From: Prorocentrum cordatum
Taxonomy: Eukaryota > Sar > Dinophyceae > Prorocentrales > Prorocentraceae
Length of the DNA stretch: 64,000 bases
Assembly (NCBI GenBank): GCA_963575745.1
Contig: CAUYUJ010002707.1
Coordinates: 1-64,000 of the forward strand
Reading direction: 5' to 3'
The notes under the pieces were generated by a model. It did no database searches, had not been told where the DNA came from, and saw only the letters and a program-made list of their open reading frames with translations. Numbering within the stretch: the first letter of the stretch is position 1; each line of letters opens with the position of its first letter. Below, one piece after another: positions 1 to 10,229 of the stretch. The translations under genes and the position numbers were made by a program.

Positions 1-3000
1 AGCTAGCGCGCTGGGCGGCAAGCTAGGTTGCCGCGACCGACGCGGCCGCGGTGGCGCTGATCGCCAGAGACTTCCCAGCGCGCCCTGCGGGCCGCGCTGA
101 CGCGCGGGCGCCCCAGTGCAAGTCGATGGCTCGGGCGGGCGCGTTATTTTTGCGACGTTGACAACAGCGTACACGAAGATGATAGTAGCAATTCTGGCGA
201 CGATGGTGACGATGACGACGACAAGGCCAATGACGATGCCGATGCTGGCCACGGCAATGGCGATGATGGTGCCCGCGCGTCGGCGACGGAGTCGTTGGCG
301 GCATCTCAACTTGGGCGCGCGGCCGATGCGGGCGAGTGGCCCGCCTGGAACTATTTGTCAGCGACAGTGTCCCACAGCGCGCGCGCAAGGGCTTCCGAAT
401 GATTTCGACGCGCGCGCGCGAGAGGCCCGCTCGGCCGCATTCGATGAACACGCTGAAGAACTTGTTGCCCTTATCGAACTTCGCAAGAGCGCGCAGACAT
501 TGTTGAAAACTACCACGTTGCAAAACCACATGGTTTTCATGTCTTTGGGGAACACGATGTTGCATCCTCTGTGAAACCCGACGTTGTTGAAACAGTTCTG
601 GTACGCGCGCGCGACACCCCAGCGCGTCGACTTGATACAGCATTCAACGTTGCTAGGGGACTTTGAAACTGAATAGTTCGCGATAAAAGAGCGCGCGCAC
701 TGCGTTGTTTGGCAGGGGGGAAGAGGGGGTCGATGAGGGGCCGGACTGGGGCGACATGGATTTCTTCCGACGTGAACGACGGGCCAGACCATGCAATTGG
801 CATTATCCCAGGGTGCGCCGATCAAACCGGGGGAGGGGGGGTAAATCCGAATTTCGCGCTAGGATTGAGAATCTATGTTGTGCGAGCTATGTGGCGCAAT
901 CTACGCGGTGCAAACTATGCGGCGCAATCTACGCGGCGCAGCCGACGTGGCGCAGTTCGCCCTGCCGAGTTGGAAGTTGATCATTCTATTGGTCGCGCAA
1001 GTATCACACCTGTCCACCCGCAACTTGGTTCGCAAAACCCATGCGGCGGCGATTGCGACAGCTGCTCGTCGCTGGCTGGCGCGTCGCCGCGGACGCTGAC
1101 ATCGACAGACACGATGACGGCGACGATGCCGACGGCAAGGTCAAGGGCGGCGCCGACGCTGATCGCGCCGACGTCGATGATGGTGCCCGGGCGTCGGCCA
1201 TGAAGGTGTTCGAAGGAGTTTGACACGGGCGCGCGGTCGGCGGGCGCGAGTGGCCCGCGTGGTATTATTTGGCAGGGATCGCGCCGTTCCCCGCCTTCAG
1301 CACGCGCGCAAGGGTGATCGCATGATGTTGATTTGCGCGCGCGAGATGCCCTTTTGGCCGCATTTGATGAACATGTGTCCCAAAGAATCCGCAAGGGCGC
1401 GCGCAGAACTGCATGGCATTATCGCACAAGGAAGCCATGTGACACAACCGTGGTTTTGTATACCATATGTTTTTTGGGCAGTCGGTCGCTGGTTTGCGCG
1501 TCGCCGCGGACGCGCTAGCGCGCGCTGGCTCGCGCGCAGAGCGGCCGGGCTGCCGGGCGCAACCCGCGCGGCCGCGGTGGCGCTGGCCGCCGTGGACTCC
1601 CACGCGCACCCCGCAGGCCGCGCCGACGCGCGGGCACTCCAGTGCGAGTCGGTGTCTCGGGCGGGCGCGGGATCATGGCGACGCCGACAACGGCGGATGC
1701 GACGATGATCGTAGCGATGCTGGCGACGACGATGCCGGCGACGATAGTGACGGCGAGGTCAAGGACGGCGCCGATGCTGATCATGCCAACTACGATGATG
1801 GAACTTGGGCGTCGGCCATGAAGGTGTTGGAAGGATTTTGACACGGGGCGCGCGGTCGGCGGGCGCGAGTGGCCCGCGTGGTGTTATTTGGCAGGGATCG
1901 CGCCGCCCCCCGCCTTCAGCACGCGCACAAGGGTGTTCGAAGGGTTTGGACTTGCGCGCGCGAGATGCCCGTTTGGTCGCATTTGATGAGCACGTTGACG
2001 GGCTTATGTTTCCCCCCCCCAGAATCCGCAAGTGCGCGCGCAGTTTTGTTCTTCATTTTTTATGTAAAAAGAAGCCACGATACACAACTATGTTTTTGTA
2101 TAACATATGTGTTTTGGGCACTCGGTCGCAAACTCCTTGCGAAGCCCATGGTCTTGAATGGATTTCGGCATGCGCGCGCGGCGACGCGCGCGTGTGCACC
2201 TCGTCCCTTTTGTTGCGCAGCGTCCTTGCAGCTTTATCATTTGGTGATAGAAGATCGCGCGCGCAGTTGCTGTTGCAACGGATGGCTCGCGTGAGGGGGG
2301 TGGTTAGGGGCTGGCCTGGGTGGAGTGAGTTTGTATTTACAACGAACGATGAAACAACATCAGATGCGCCTCGCAAATGACCTGTGGGTGTCCGGCGGTG
2401 GCAGATCCCAGGCCAGTGTAAGAAAGGGGAATAAACGAAAGCGCGCCAGTGAGTCGTGTATTGCAGTGCTCGCGCAATTTTCACACCTGTCCACCCGCAA
2501 AGTGGTTTGCCAAAGCCCACGCGGCGGCGATTGCGATGACTGTTCGGCGCTGGCTGGCGCATGGCTGCGGCCGCTCTAGTCCGCGTAGGCTCGCGGGCAG
2601 GGCGGCCAGCTTGTGTGGCGCGACGGACGCGGCAGCGGTGGCGCTGGCCGCCATGGACTCCCCAGCGCGTCTCGTGGCCAGCGCTGACGCGCGAGCACTC
2701 CATTGCGAGTCGGTGATTCGGGCGGGCGCACTATCGTGACGACGCCGACAACGGCTGAAACGATGACGATCGCAACGATGTTGGTGACGATAGTGGCGCT
2801 TACAACGGAAATACCAATGACGGCGCCGATGCTGATCACGCCGTTGACGAGGATGGTGTCCACGCGTCGGTCATGAAGGTTTTGGGAAGAATTCGTCATG
2901 CGAGCGCGGCCGACGGGCGCGAGGGCCCCGCGTGGTTTTATTTGATAGTGATCGCGCTCCCCCCCTTAGCAAGCGCGCAAATGTATCCGAATGATGTTAG

Positions 3001-3340
3001 CGAGATGCTCGCTTGTCCGCACTTGATGAACAGGTTGAAACAAATGATTTCCGCGGGGATTCACACGGGCGCGCGCACAGACTGTGTTTGAAACAAACGC
3101 GTTGCGCAACCATGTTTTAGTCTGTTTCTGGAACTTCGGTTTATCAGTCCTTGGGGAGCTTATGTTGTGACAGATGTTGTTATGCGCGCGCGGCGAAGCG
3201 CGGGTACGCTTTCACATGTTTTGCAAAAGGGTCTTTGGAACACATGCGGGTATGCGATAAACGAGTGCGCGCGCATAGTATGATGTGATAGGGATGATGG
3301 GGGAACGATGACGGAACTCCTTGGGATGGTGCGAGGTCCG
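1..3340. repeat. Four diverged copies of a 0.5-0.9-kb GCGCGC-rich repeat
   Basis: Copies lie near 1-710, 985-1480, 1481-2440 and 2441-3340. Shared blocks include a stretch encoding DGADADHA-like Asp-rich peptide followed by ASAMKV (about 1150-1210, 1750-1830, 2815-2880, with a weaker match near 230-290), then a CGGGCGCGAGTGGCCCGCGT-type block, then ATGAACA/CGCAAG blocks. Copy 2 lacks part of the first block. The same weak reading frame recurs in each copy but stops interrupt it, so this may be a decayed coding repeat. No known family recognised. Confidence 0.7.
872..960. repeat. Short tandem repeat, period about 28 bp
   Basis: Two good copies of CTATGYGGCGCAATCTACGC begin at 887 and 915, with a degraded third near 942. 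A related block, AATCTACGTTGCGCAATATA, occurs near 3400. Confidence 0.6.
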
Positions 3341-3672
3341 CTCGCGATTACATTGAGAGGGGGGGCAGCTTCACATATATTTTACGAAAGGGAGAATCTA
3401 ATCTACGTTGCGCAATATATGGTGACAACGGGGCGGCGACGGCGGCCACATGTCCGCCAAACCGACAGACAGGCCCAGCTCCAACCGCATTAGATATTCT
3501 TCGGGTGGCTCTGAACAGGTGTAAACGCGTGCAAGCTCACCCCCAAGACTCCCTTGCATCTTAGGGTCACGAAAGTCTCCCCCGCAACCCTTTTCGTCGT
3601 TTCGTTTGACTTCTGCACCTCTTGCTGCCATGAGGGTGCTCTGTTTGGGCAGTGTTTCTATACGCGTTCCCT

Positions 3673-4175
3673 GGGAGTCCCGACCCTTTCCCGGGACCAG
3701 GGCGTTCCCTTCCGAAGCGTGTCTCGACGGTCCCGGGGCTTCTCAGGGCTTCTGAAGACCGAGCGCCCTCACAACGCCCTAGGCTCACTGTCCACGCGCA
3801 GTGTTGGTAGCCAGTTCCTGCCAGGCAGCGCACACACAAGAGCCACGTTGAATAAAGGCATAGACTTCATGGAGAACGAAAGAACCCCTAACCCGAAAAG
3901 CACGATGAAGACGTGGCCTCAAGTAGGTCCCCGCCTTCGCATTAGGGACGATGGTTCTGGGCAGTTTGATTTGATACATCTGCAGAAAAGGCCCCCGTAT
4001 CCTTGATATTTTCGGCCCTCCTAACTTAGGTCCCCTCCCAAAGGGTTAGGGGTCCTTTTGTGGTCGATCAAGATATTCGGGAAGTCCCGACCCTTTCCCT
4101 GGGGGCCAGAGTTCCATTCCGAGACGTGGTTCGACGGTCCCGGGCCTCTCAACTAGGGTTCCCTGAGGCCGAACG
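3673..4175. repeat. Direct repeat pair of about 100 bp
   Basis: Block 3673-3775 and block 4079-4175 share AGTCCCGACCCTTTCCC, then GTTCC..TTCCGA, then CGACGGTCCCGGG, in the same order and orientation, offset about 406 bp. The sequence between (3776-4078) shows no recognised gene. Confidence 0.7.
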
Positions 4176-4279
4176 CGACCGAGAGCCTCCCGCCGTGTTC
4201 TTCTCCCGAGCGGCGCTTCGCTCGAGGATTTTGATGGAGCTTCTGGAAAATATAGAAGATAAAATCAGCGCTGAAGTCT

Positions 4280-4373
4280 AGGCCTCCCGGATGGACTGCA
4301 CTGCATCGCCGATGCATCGGCGATGCGGTGCAATCTTCCGACCCCATCTGCTCGGACCCCACCCGGGAGGCCT
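4280..4373. repeat. Nested inverted repeat with 36-bp palindrome
   Basis: The inner part, 4297-4332, is a palindrome containing the perfect 24-mer built on GCATCGCCGATG and its complement, extended to 36 bp with one G-T pair. It is flanked by the exact 11-bp inverted arms AGGCCTCCCGG (4280-4290) and CCGGGAGGCCT (4363-4373). It can form a cruciform or a two-stage hairpin. It may be a small non-autonomous element; target duplication is unclear. Confidence 0.75.
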
Positions 4374-4849
4374 CTAAGAAGAGCCCTGCAGAGTGGGACG
4401 GGGAGACCGAGACCGCCGGGTGCGGCAGCGGTCCGGCAGCCATTTCGCCAGAGTTTTTGTTTACAATCTGTTCTGGGGTCGTGCTCTCGCTTCAATGCCG
4501 GCTACATGTGTGGTCCGGAGGTAAGCAATATACAGGAAGGTGCCCATGGCCGCGCTCTCGCCCTTGTCCCTGCAGCATCCTTCCGACGAGTCGTGAGGAA
4601 GATGCCCAGGAATGAGACATCGTTTCACCAGCCGACGTCCTACTTCTCGACCCGCCTCTTCACCCTTTTTGCTGTTAGGGTGTTCTGTTTGGGTCCCCTG
4701 TCTCGAGTTTTTCAATGCGTGGCTCCTGGAGGTGCGGACCTTTCCCCCGCGGTCGGCTATCCGTCCCGAGGCGTTTGTGTTGCTGTCCTGAGGCCTTGCG
4801 AAGGCCCCCAGAGGCCGAAGACGGCCAACTACCTCACGGCTTGCCAGCA

Positions 4850-5007
4850 TCAAGTCGGGCATGTCCTTCTTCAGGAGGAATCTTCAACAATTGTCAGAAT
4901 AGCCAGGGGACGATGCTTCTACTATTCTTGACTATTTGGGAGCATGTTTTTCCTATCTCTTATGTTTCACCCAAAATCCGCCTGCAGGAGGACACGCCCG
5001 ACCTGAC
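4850..5007. mobile_element. Introner-like TIR element, copy 1 (158 bp)
   Basis: Imperfect terminal inverted repeats: AAGTCGGGCATGTCC at the left and GGACACGCCCGACCT at the right, about 27 bp with a CAGGAGG/CCTGCAGG inner part. The element is flanked by the 7-bp direct repeat GCCAGCA at 4843-4849 and 5008-5014, taken as the target-site duplication. Length and interior match copy 2 at 35507-35665. Here the flank offers no GT donor, so it looks like a plain transposon insertion and not a usable intron. Confidence 0.8.
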
Positions 5008-5115
5008 GCCAGCACGTCGGGGCCACCTGTCAGGCTGGCGCCCTTGTCCTGCCCTCGCTTCACTTGCGTCCGCTGGCTCGCAGAGATCCCGAGCCATCCC
5101 ACGAGGTCCGACGTT

Positions 5116-5259
5116 CATGGGCCTGTTTTCCACCACCACCACCATAAGTTGGAGGGGGGAAGGAGGTAGAGGATGAGGAGGAGGAGGAGGAGGAGGAGGA
5201 GGAGGAGGACCCCCTCCCCCTCCCACTTATGGTAGTGGTGGTGGAAAACACGCCCACCA
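5116..5259. mobile_element. MITE-like inverted-repeat element (144 bp)
   Basis: Arms of about 40 bp (5119-5158 and 5216-5255, 3 mismatches) built on TGTTTTCCACCACCAC and its complement enclose a GGA-rich centre. The 6-bp direct repeat GACGTT flanks the unit at 5110-5115 and 5260-5265. No coding capacity. The TIR sequence differs from the 4850 element. Confidence 0.7.
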
Positions 5260-5439
5260 GACGTTGCGAACAAATTGCAGCATCGCGAGCAACCACTTCG
5301 AGAGCCCCAGACCCCACGTGTCGGAGGCAGTGTTCGGGCCGGATCGATCTGCGAGGGCCCCGAGGCCCGAAAAACGAGGCGACGATTGGTCGGCGCGAGC
5401 GCAAGGAGCTCTCGGGGAACAGAACTGCAACGCCGCAGC

Positions 5440-5592
5440 TTCCGCGGAAGAAAGGAGGAGGAGGAGGACGAAGAGGAGGAGGAGGAGGAGGACGAGGAGG
5501 ACGAGGAGGACGAGGAGGAGGACGAGGAGGAAGAAAGGAGGAGGAGGACGAGGAGGAGGACGAGGAGGAGGAGGAGGAGGAGGAGGATCTCG
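5440..5592. repeat. Purine microsatellite (GAG/GAC/GAA)n
   Basis: Continuous purine-rich trinucleotide tract. Every strand and frame gives homopolymer-like peptides, so its reading frames are not treated as genes. Confidence 0.9.
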
Positions 5593-5734
5593 GGGGACCC
5601 CGAGCCATCCCCTGTCCAGTTGACGCCCCGTCCTGCCGTCGCCTAAACGTGGCGAACATGTCCGTTGCAAAAAAATGTTGGGATGCCGGGATCTCAGGGG
5701 GCCCTGAGGTATTCCCAGTCTGGCTGGCGCCCCT

Positions 5735-6365
5735 GTCCTGCCTTCGCCTCGCGCCTCGCCTCCTTCCACCCCCACCTCGCCTCGCCTGCGCCCTCGCCTC
5801 GCCTCCTTCGCTTCGCCTTCGCCTCGCCCTCCCTCCTCCGCCTTCGCCTTCTTCCCATTCCTCCCCTCCTAACTTCTTCGCGTATATCGCACTGCATGTG
5901 TCCAGAAACATGCCAGATTCTCCAGGCCACGGCCTCACCCACCTGGTCTGAGCCAGGCCCGGACGCTGTCAGCAACGGTGGTCGCATCACATCGCCTCGC
6001 GCCTCGCCTCGCCTCCCCTCCCCTCCTTCCCTTTCGCCTTCGCCTTCGCCTTCGCCTCGCCTCGCCGCCTTCGCATCACATATCCTCGCGCCTCGCCTCG
6101 CCTCCCCTCCCCTCCCCCTCGCCTTCGCCTTTGCCTCGCCTCGCCTCAGCTCGCCTGCTCCCCTCGCCTCCGCCTCCGCCTTCGCCTCGCCCTCAGGGCG
6201 AAGCGAAGGATGGCCGGGCGAGGCGAAGGCGAGGCGAAGGCGAGGCGAAGGCGAGGCGAAGGCGAGGCGAAGGAGGGGAGGCGCGAGACGAGGAGCGAGG
6301 GCGAAGCGAAGGCAGGCGGGCGCGAGGCGAGAGGCGGGGCGAAGCGAAGAAGGGCAGCCCCCCCC
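5735..6365. repeat. GCCTTCGCCTC repeat with large inverted arms
   Basis: 5735-6195 is made of CGCCTTCGCCTCGCCTC-type units, and 6205-6350 carries the complement (GGCGAGGCGAAGGCGAGGC). The whole block can fold back on itself. A block GGCTGGCGCCC(C/T)TGTCCTGCC precedes it at about 5725 and also occurs at about 5035, so part of the flank is duplicated. Confidence 0.85.
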
Positions 6366-6554
6366 GCCTTCCTAGACCTCCTCGCGCTGTGAAGAGAAAC
6401 CACGACGGAAGGCTTTTCGCTGGTCCATCCCGACGGGGGGTCTGTTGACGACCTTCGGCCTCGGGGGGAGCCCTTCCTGGGGCTCGGGGCCGTCACAGAC
6501 ACGGCGCGGGACGCAAAAGCCGGCCCCGAGGAAGGGGTCACAGACCTGCGGGGG

Positions 6555-6775
6555 TCGACGCTGCTCCTCCTCCTCCTCCTCCTCCTCCCCCTCCTTCTCC
6601 TCCTCCTCCTCCTCCTCCTCCTCCTCCTCCTCCTCCTCCTCCTCCCCTCCTCCTCCCCCTCCTTCTCCTCTCCTCCTCCTCCCTCCATCTTCCTCCTCCT
6701 CCTCCTCCTCCTCCTCCTCCTCCTCTCCTCCTACCTCCTCCCTCCTCCTCTCCCTCCTCCCCTCGCTGCTCGTGC
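6555..6775. repeat. (TCC)n microsatellite
   Basis: About 220 bp of nearly pure TCC/CTC on the plus strand. Confidence 0.95.
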
Positions 6776-7032
6776 TCGAAGAGCTACGACGTCCGGGGGC
6801 CCCGGGCCCGCCCTAATCGCCTCGCCGCCTTCGCCCATCAGCCTCCTGCCCCAACCGCCGGGGGGGGGGGCGCCCTTATTGCTTCGCGGCAAGGAGCGGA
6901 GCCGGCGCCCCGCGGCGCCACGGGGGAGAAGCCGGGAAAGCCAGGGTCGGGGCGCTCGCCCTCCAGTGGAGGGGGGGGGCCCCCGGGGGGGCGGGGCGAT
7001 CACGGTGGAGCTTCCGGGGGGTCTCGCTTGTC

Positions 7033-7199
7033 TCACCACCCACCAAACGACCCCAACCCAACCCGAAGGCCTCAATTTTCTTTCCATTTCCATCGGGGGG
7101 GGGTCGGGGAACATTGAAAAAACACGCATGGAGCCCGTACCCCCCCCAACCCGAAATTCGGGTCTTCGGGTTGGGTTGGGGTGGTCTGGTAGGTAGTCA
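7033..7199. mobile_element. Inverted-repeat element (about 167 bp)
   Basis: Arms 7036-7068 and 7164-7196 are complementary over 33 bp with 4 mismatches, around the core CCCCAACCCAACCCGAAG. TTGTC flanks the unit at 7028-7032 and 7200-7204, a possible short target duplication. The interior is non-coding. It is similar in size to the introner-like family but has unrelated termini. Confidence 0.6.
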
Positions 7200-7227
7200 T
7201 TGTCCCCCGGACTGGTGTCTTGTCTGG

Positions 7228-7350
7228 TGCCCGGCGCGGGCTCGATGCGGACTCGACGCGGATTTGGCGCGGACTCGACGCGGATTCGGCACGGATCTGA
7301 CACGGATCCGGCGAGGCCGGCATGGATTCGGCACGGATGCGGCGCGGATG
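7228..7350. repeat. 15-16-bp tandem repeat, GACTCGACGCGGATT type
   Basis: About seven degenerate copies of GATTCGGCACGGATC / GACTCGACGCGGATT in tandem. Confidence 0.75.
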
Positions 7351-7818
7351 GGGCCGCGAGGGGCCAGACAAGGTTTCTCTTCCAGGATGCAGCGTGAGGA
7401 AGGGGGTTGTCGTCGTGGGCGAAACATCTCCGTACCCGCGGCCTCGCGGGCCGAGCCCCCGGGCCGCGACCCCGCAGGCACGGGGCGCTTTTTCGCGGAT
7501 GCCTCGCGCGGAGCGCGCCTGTGCGACAGCGCAACCGCGGGATCGTACCCCGGAATCCAGACCGCGAGGGCGCGGGTATTGATATGTTCGCCGCTCGTAC
7601 GTTCGGTAGCAGATCATGGGAGCCTTGCATACTCTCGCAGTTCCCTCGTTTGAGTGCGTTGGTGCCGACTACCGTCTGTTAGTCGATGGGATAGCGCCGA
7701 TGTGGCGTCTATTAGCGTCGATTCGCGTCGATCACCGTCGATTCGCAAGAGCAAACAAGATAGTATTGGAGATCCCGACTAGTTGCCGCACAAGGAGCAT
7801 CAAGGGAAGAAGTACGAT

Positions 7819-7871
7819 GACCATGACCAAGATGTCGCGGGATCCTGTCAACGTCGATCTTGGTCATGGTC
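7819..7871. repeat. 15-bp perfect hairpin
   Basis: GACCATGACCAAGAT (7819-7833) and ATCTTGGTCATGGTC (7857-7871) are exact inverted repeats. A third partial copy, TTGGTCATGGTCC, lies near 7970. Confidence 0.7.
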
Positions 7872-8284
7872 CATGCTGGCCGTCGCCGACTTGCGAGGAT
7901 GATCGACGAATCGACAATAACTAAAATGGATGATCGCCAAGGTGGACACGACGTTTCCGCGTTCAGTTTTGGTCATGGTCCCTGTTTTCTCCCCCTCCAA
8001 GATCAAAGGAGGAAGAGGCATCGATAGCGCGATCCTTGTCTCGATTTGGCCTTCTTGGGCCTCCTGGGAGGCCTTCGTCGCCACCGCTGGATTCCCCTCG
8101 AAGTGCTAGTCATAAAACGCACTCCGGGAGAGGTCCAGGGATCATCGGTATCGGTACTGTTCTGTTCCCCCAGGGGGGGAGGAGGGGGGGGTAGGAGGGG
8201 GGGAGAAGAGTCCAGCCTTCCAACGTCTTGAATTATGATGTTGAACCTCTGCTAGGGTCTATAACAGCTGAATTATTTGTTTTA

Positions 8285-8425
8285 GGTGTCGCCGGCCCGT
8301 GGGGGGTGTCGACAAGGGTATCGCGGGAAGGTGTCGTCAAAGGTGTCGCCCGCAAAAGGGTGTTTATGAAAGGTGTCGAGCAGGGTATCGTGTTCCTGTG
8401 TTTTCTAAAAAGGGGTATTGGCGCA
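8285..8425 (-). repeat. GATACC/GACACC repeat, locus 1
   Basis: On the plus strand this reads as spaced GGTGTCG, GGGTATCG and AAAGGGTGT words every 10-25 bp, i.e. CGATACCC / CGACACC on the minus strand. The same motif family recurs at 20617-20790 and 32375-32530. Confidence 0.65.
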
Positions 8426-9286
8426 GGTGTTCGCTGTTTGGTTACTCTATCGTTTTCTTTGAGAAATCGCCCAAACATATGTTGTCTAAACGTACGAAAT
8501 GATTTAGTACTCCCCATTTCGATCGGGCAACTCGTGCTGCCACAGCGTCGCGCCCCCGATCGGATACAATAGCGACGGCTCGTTGGGCCACAACGCAATC
8601 ATTACAGAAGGTTGCGCCGCAACCTTCTGCAATGACAAGTTTGTGCTTGTGCCTTGGCACTCGATCTGGACTCCGCGTTGGTTCGTCCGTCTCGTCAAAA
8701 TGTTCTCCTCCTCCCCTCCTCCAAATCCCCTTCGCCCCCCCCCGCCCCCCTATTCCTCCTCGTCGCCCCCCGTGCCATGCCAGTAACCGCCTTCATCGTG
8801 TTCAGTAACCTAGTCGTTTCCTCATTCACTTCCTCACCGTAGTCCTGTCCCCCACAACCATTCGACTTCGTTTTCTTTCATGGCTCGCGTTTCGCTGAAA
8901 TGTCTATATGTTGGCTAGCGTCGTCAGGTTTTGGCTTGCCCATCGCATGTATGTCTAGACCTTTATCAATGTCGAGCTTGGAGGGCAACGGGGATGTCTT
9001 TGGGCAAGCGTTGGCCATCTTGGCGGCCGTCTTGGAGACTTGGGCCGTCTGGGAGGCCATCTGGAACCACCTCGGACGTTTTGACGGGTGAACGGGAGGG
9101 GGCGCGGACTAATGATGATACGCATGACGCAAAAGGACGGCGGACGAATATATAGATGAGAAGGGGGCGGGTGCACGAAGGGCGAGGGGTTGTAGTGCCA
9201 CCTCGAAGGGTGCGGGGGCGAGGGGCTTCAAAGTTTGTGCGGTTGGAAACCTATGTAAGGTCGTTCTGAGTATTGAGTCAGTAGAT
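8426..9286. other. No gene recognised; one hairpin
   Basis: An inverted repeat at 8600-8634 has 17-bp arms with one mismatch (CATTACAGAAGGTTGCG and its complement). 8700-8760 is C/T-rich. Around 9010-9070 are short GGCCATCTTGGC-like repeats. The small open frames have no recognisable features. Confidence 0.5.
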
Positions 9287-9751
9287 GTGCTTGGTTCGAG
9301 CACCATCGATTTTGTTGATTGGTCTCTGCTGATGTCCTCTCTCTGCGCGCGTGGCCGCCCTGCTGAAACTCCCTGCAAACGCCAGGGAAGCTTGTCTGAC
9401 ACGCCGCCGAAGATTGGAGAGGCCCCGCCGTTCGCCGATAAAGCTGCTGTATGTTTGTGGGATATACCGCCGTGGTGCAACCCAGTACACCCAAGCTATG
9501 ATTCACGTATGTTTGAGGCTCAGGCTGCACTCAAGTTTCGCATGAAACGTAAGAATCAGGGCCCGACAAAAAAATGGTGGCAGATCGATGAGAAGAAAAC
9601 AACGGTCGGTGTGTGGTTGCCAAAATTGAAAAAGACATCATCCTGTTGTGCAGCTAAGAGTGTTGCTTCCTCGTCCTCCTCCAGTGGAGTACGTTTCACC
9701 AACAAGGCTGCCCCTGACAATGATGTAGTAGAAGTCATTGTCATTGATTGA
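9287..9751 (+). CDS. Hypothetical protein or terminal exon
   Basis: An open frame of 154 codons ending in TGA at 9751, in a region of ordinary base composition unlike the surrounding repeats. The translation has a Trp/Pro-rich centre (WDIPPWCNPVHPSYD), a basic stretch (KFRMKRKNQGPTKKWWQ), a Ser run and a hydrophobic/acidic end (DVVEVIVID). No family recognised. There is no clear ATG context at the start, so it may be the last exon of a gene whose upstream exons lie in the unassigned sequence before 9287. It sits about 480 bp upstream of the next gene on the same strand, but the 31-bp repeats between suggest independence. Confidence 0.4.
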   Translation: MLGSSTIDFVDWSLLMSSLCARGRPAETPCKRQGSLSDTPPKIGEAPPFADKAAVCLWDIPPWCNPVHPSYDSRMFEAQAALKFRMKRKNQGPTKKWWQIDEKKTTVGVWLPKLKKTSSCCAAKSVASSSSSSGVRFTNKAAPDNDVVEVIVID

Positions 9752-9949
9752 CGCCTCGGGGCGTTTGAATTATCTTCGCCGCTTGATGGGGCAAGCGGTG
9801 TGCTGAGGCTGCCAGAAAACATAATAGCATCATTCCTCCTCCTCCTCCTTGCCCCCCCCCCCTCCTCCCAGCCTCTCCTTTTTGGGAATGTTCTGAGCTG
9901 GAGGGGGGCAAGCTCGATTGACCTCGAGGTTTGTAAGCCGCGACCACCC

Positions 9950-10180
9950 TGGATCAATCCAATGCATTGTTGGAGCCATGTTGGAGCAATCCAGTGCCGT
10001 CTTGGAGCCATCCATTTTGGGGCAGTGTCTTGGACCAATGTCTTCTGGGAGCCACAGTGGGCCAATACAATGCCTTCATGGGGCCATCTTGGACAACTGT
10101 CTTGGGCCAATGCCTTCTTGGAGCGATCTTGGGCCAATGCCATCTAGGACAAATGTCTTGGGCCAATGCCTCGAGAGTTT
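9950..10180. repeat. Degenerate 31-bp tandem repeat upstream of the 10230 gene
   Basis: Repeated CTTGGGCCAATGCCTTCTTG / TTGGAGCCAT words, about seven units. It ends some 50 bp before the proposed ATG at 10230, so it would lie in the promoter or 5' leader. Confidence 0.7.
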
Positions 10181-10229
10181 CCGTTTCCGTAAACTTTGGC
10201 ACGAGCGTGCTTTCGTTTCGTTTGATTTC

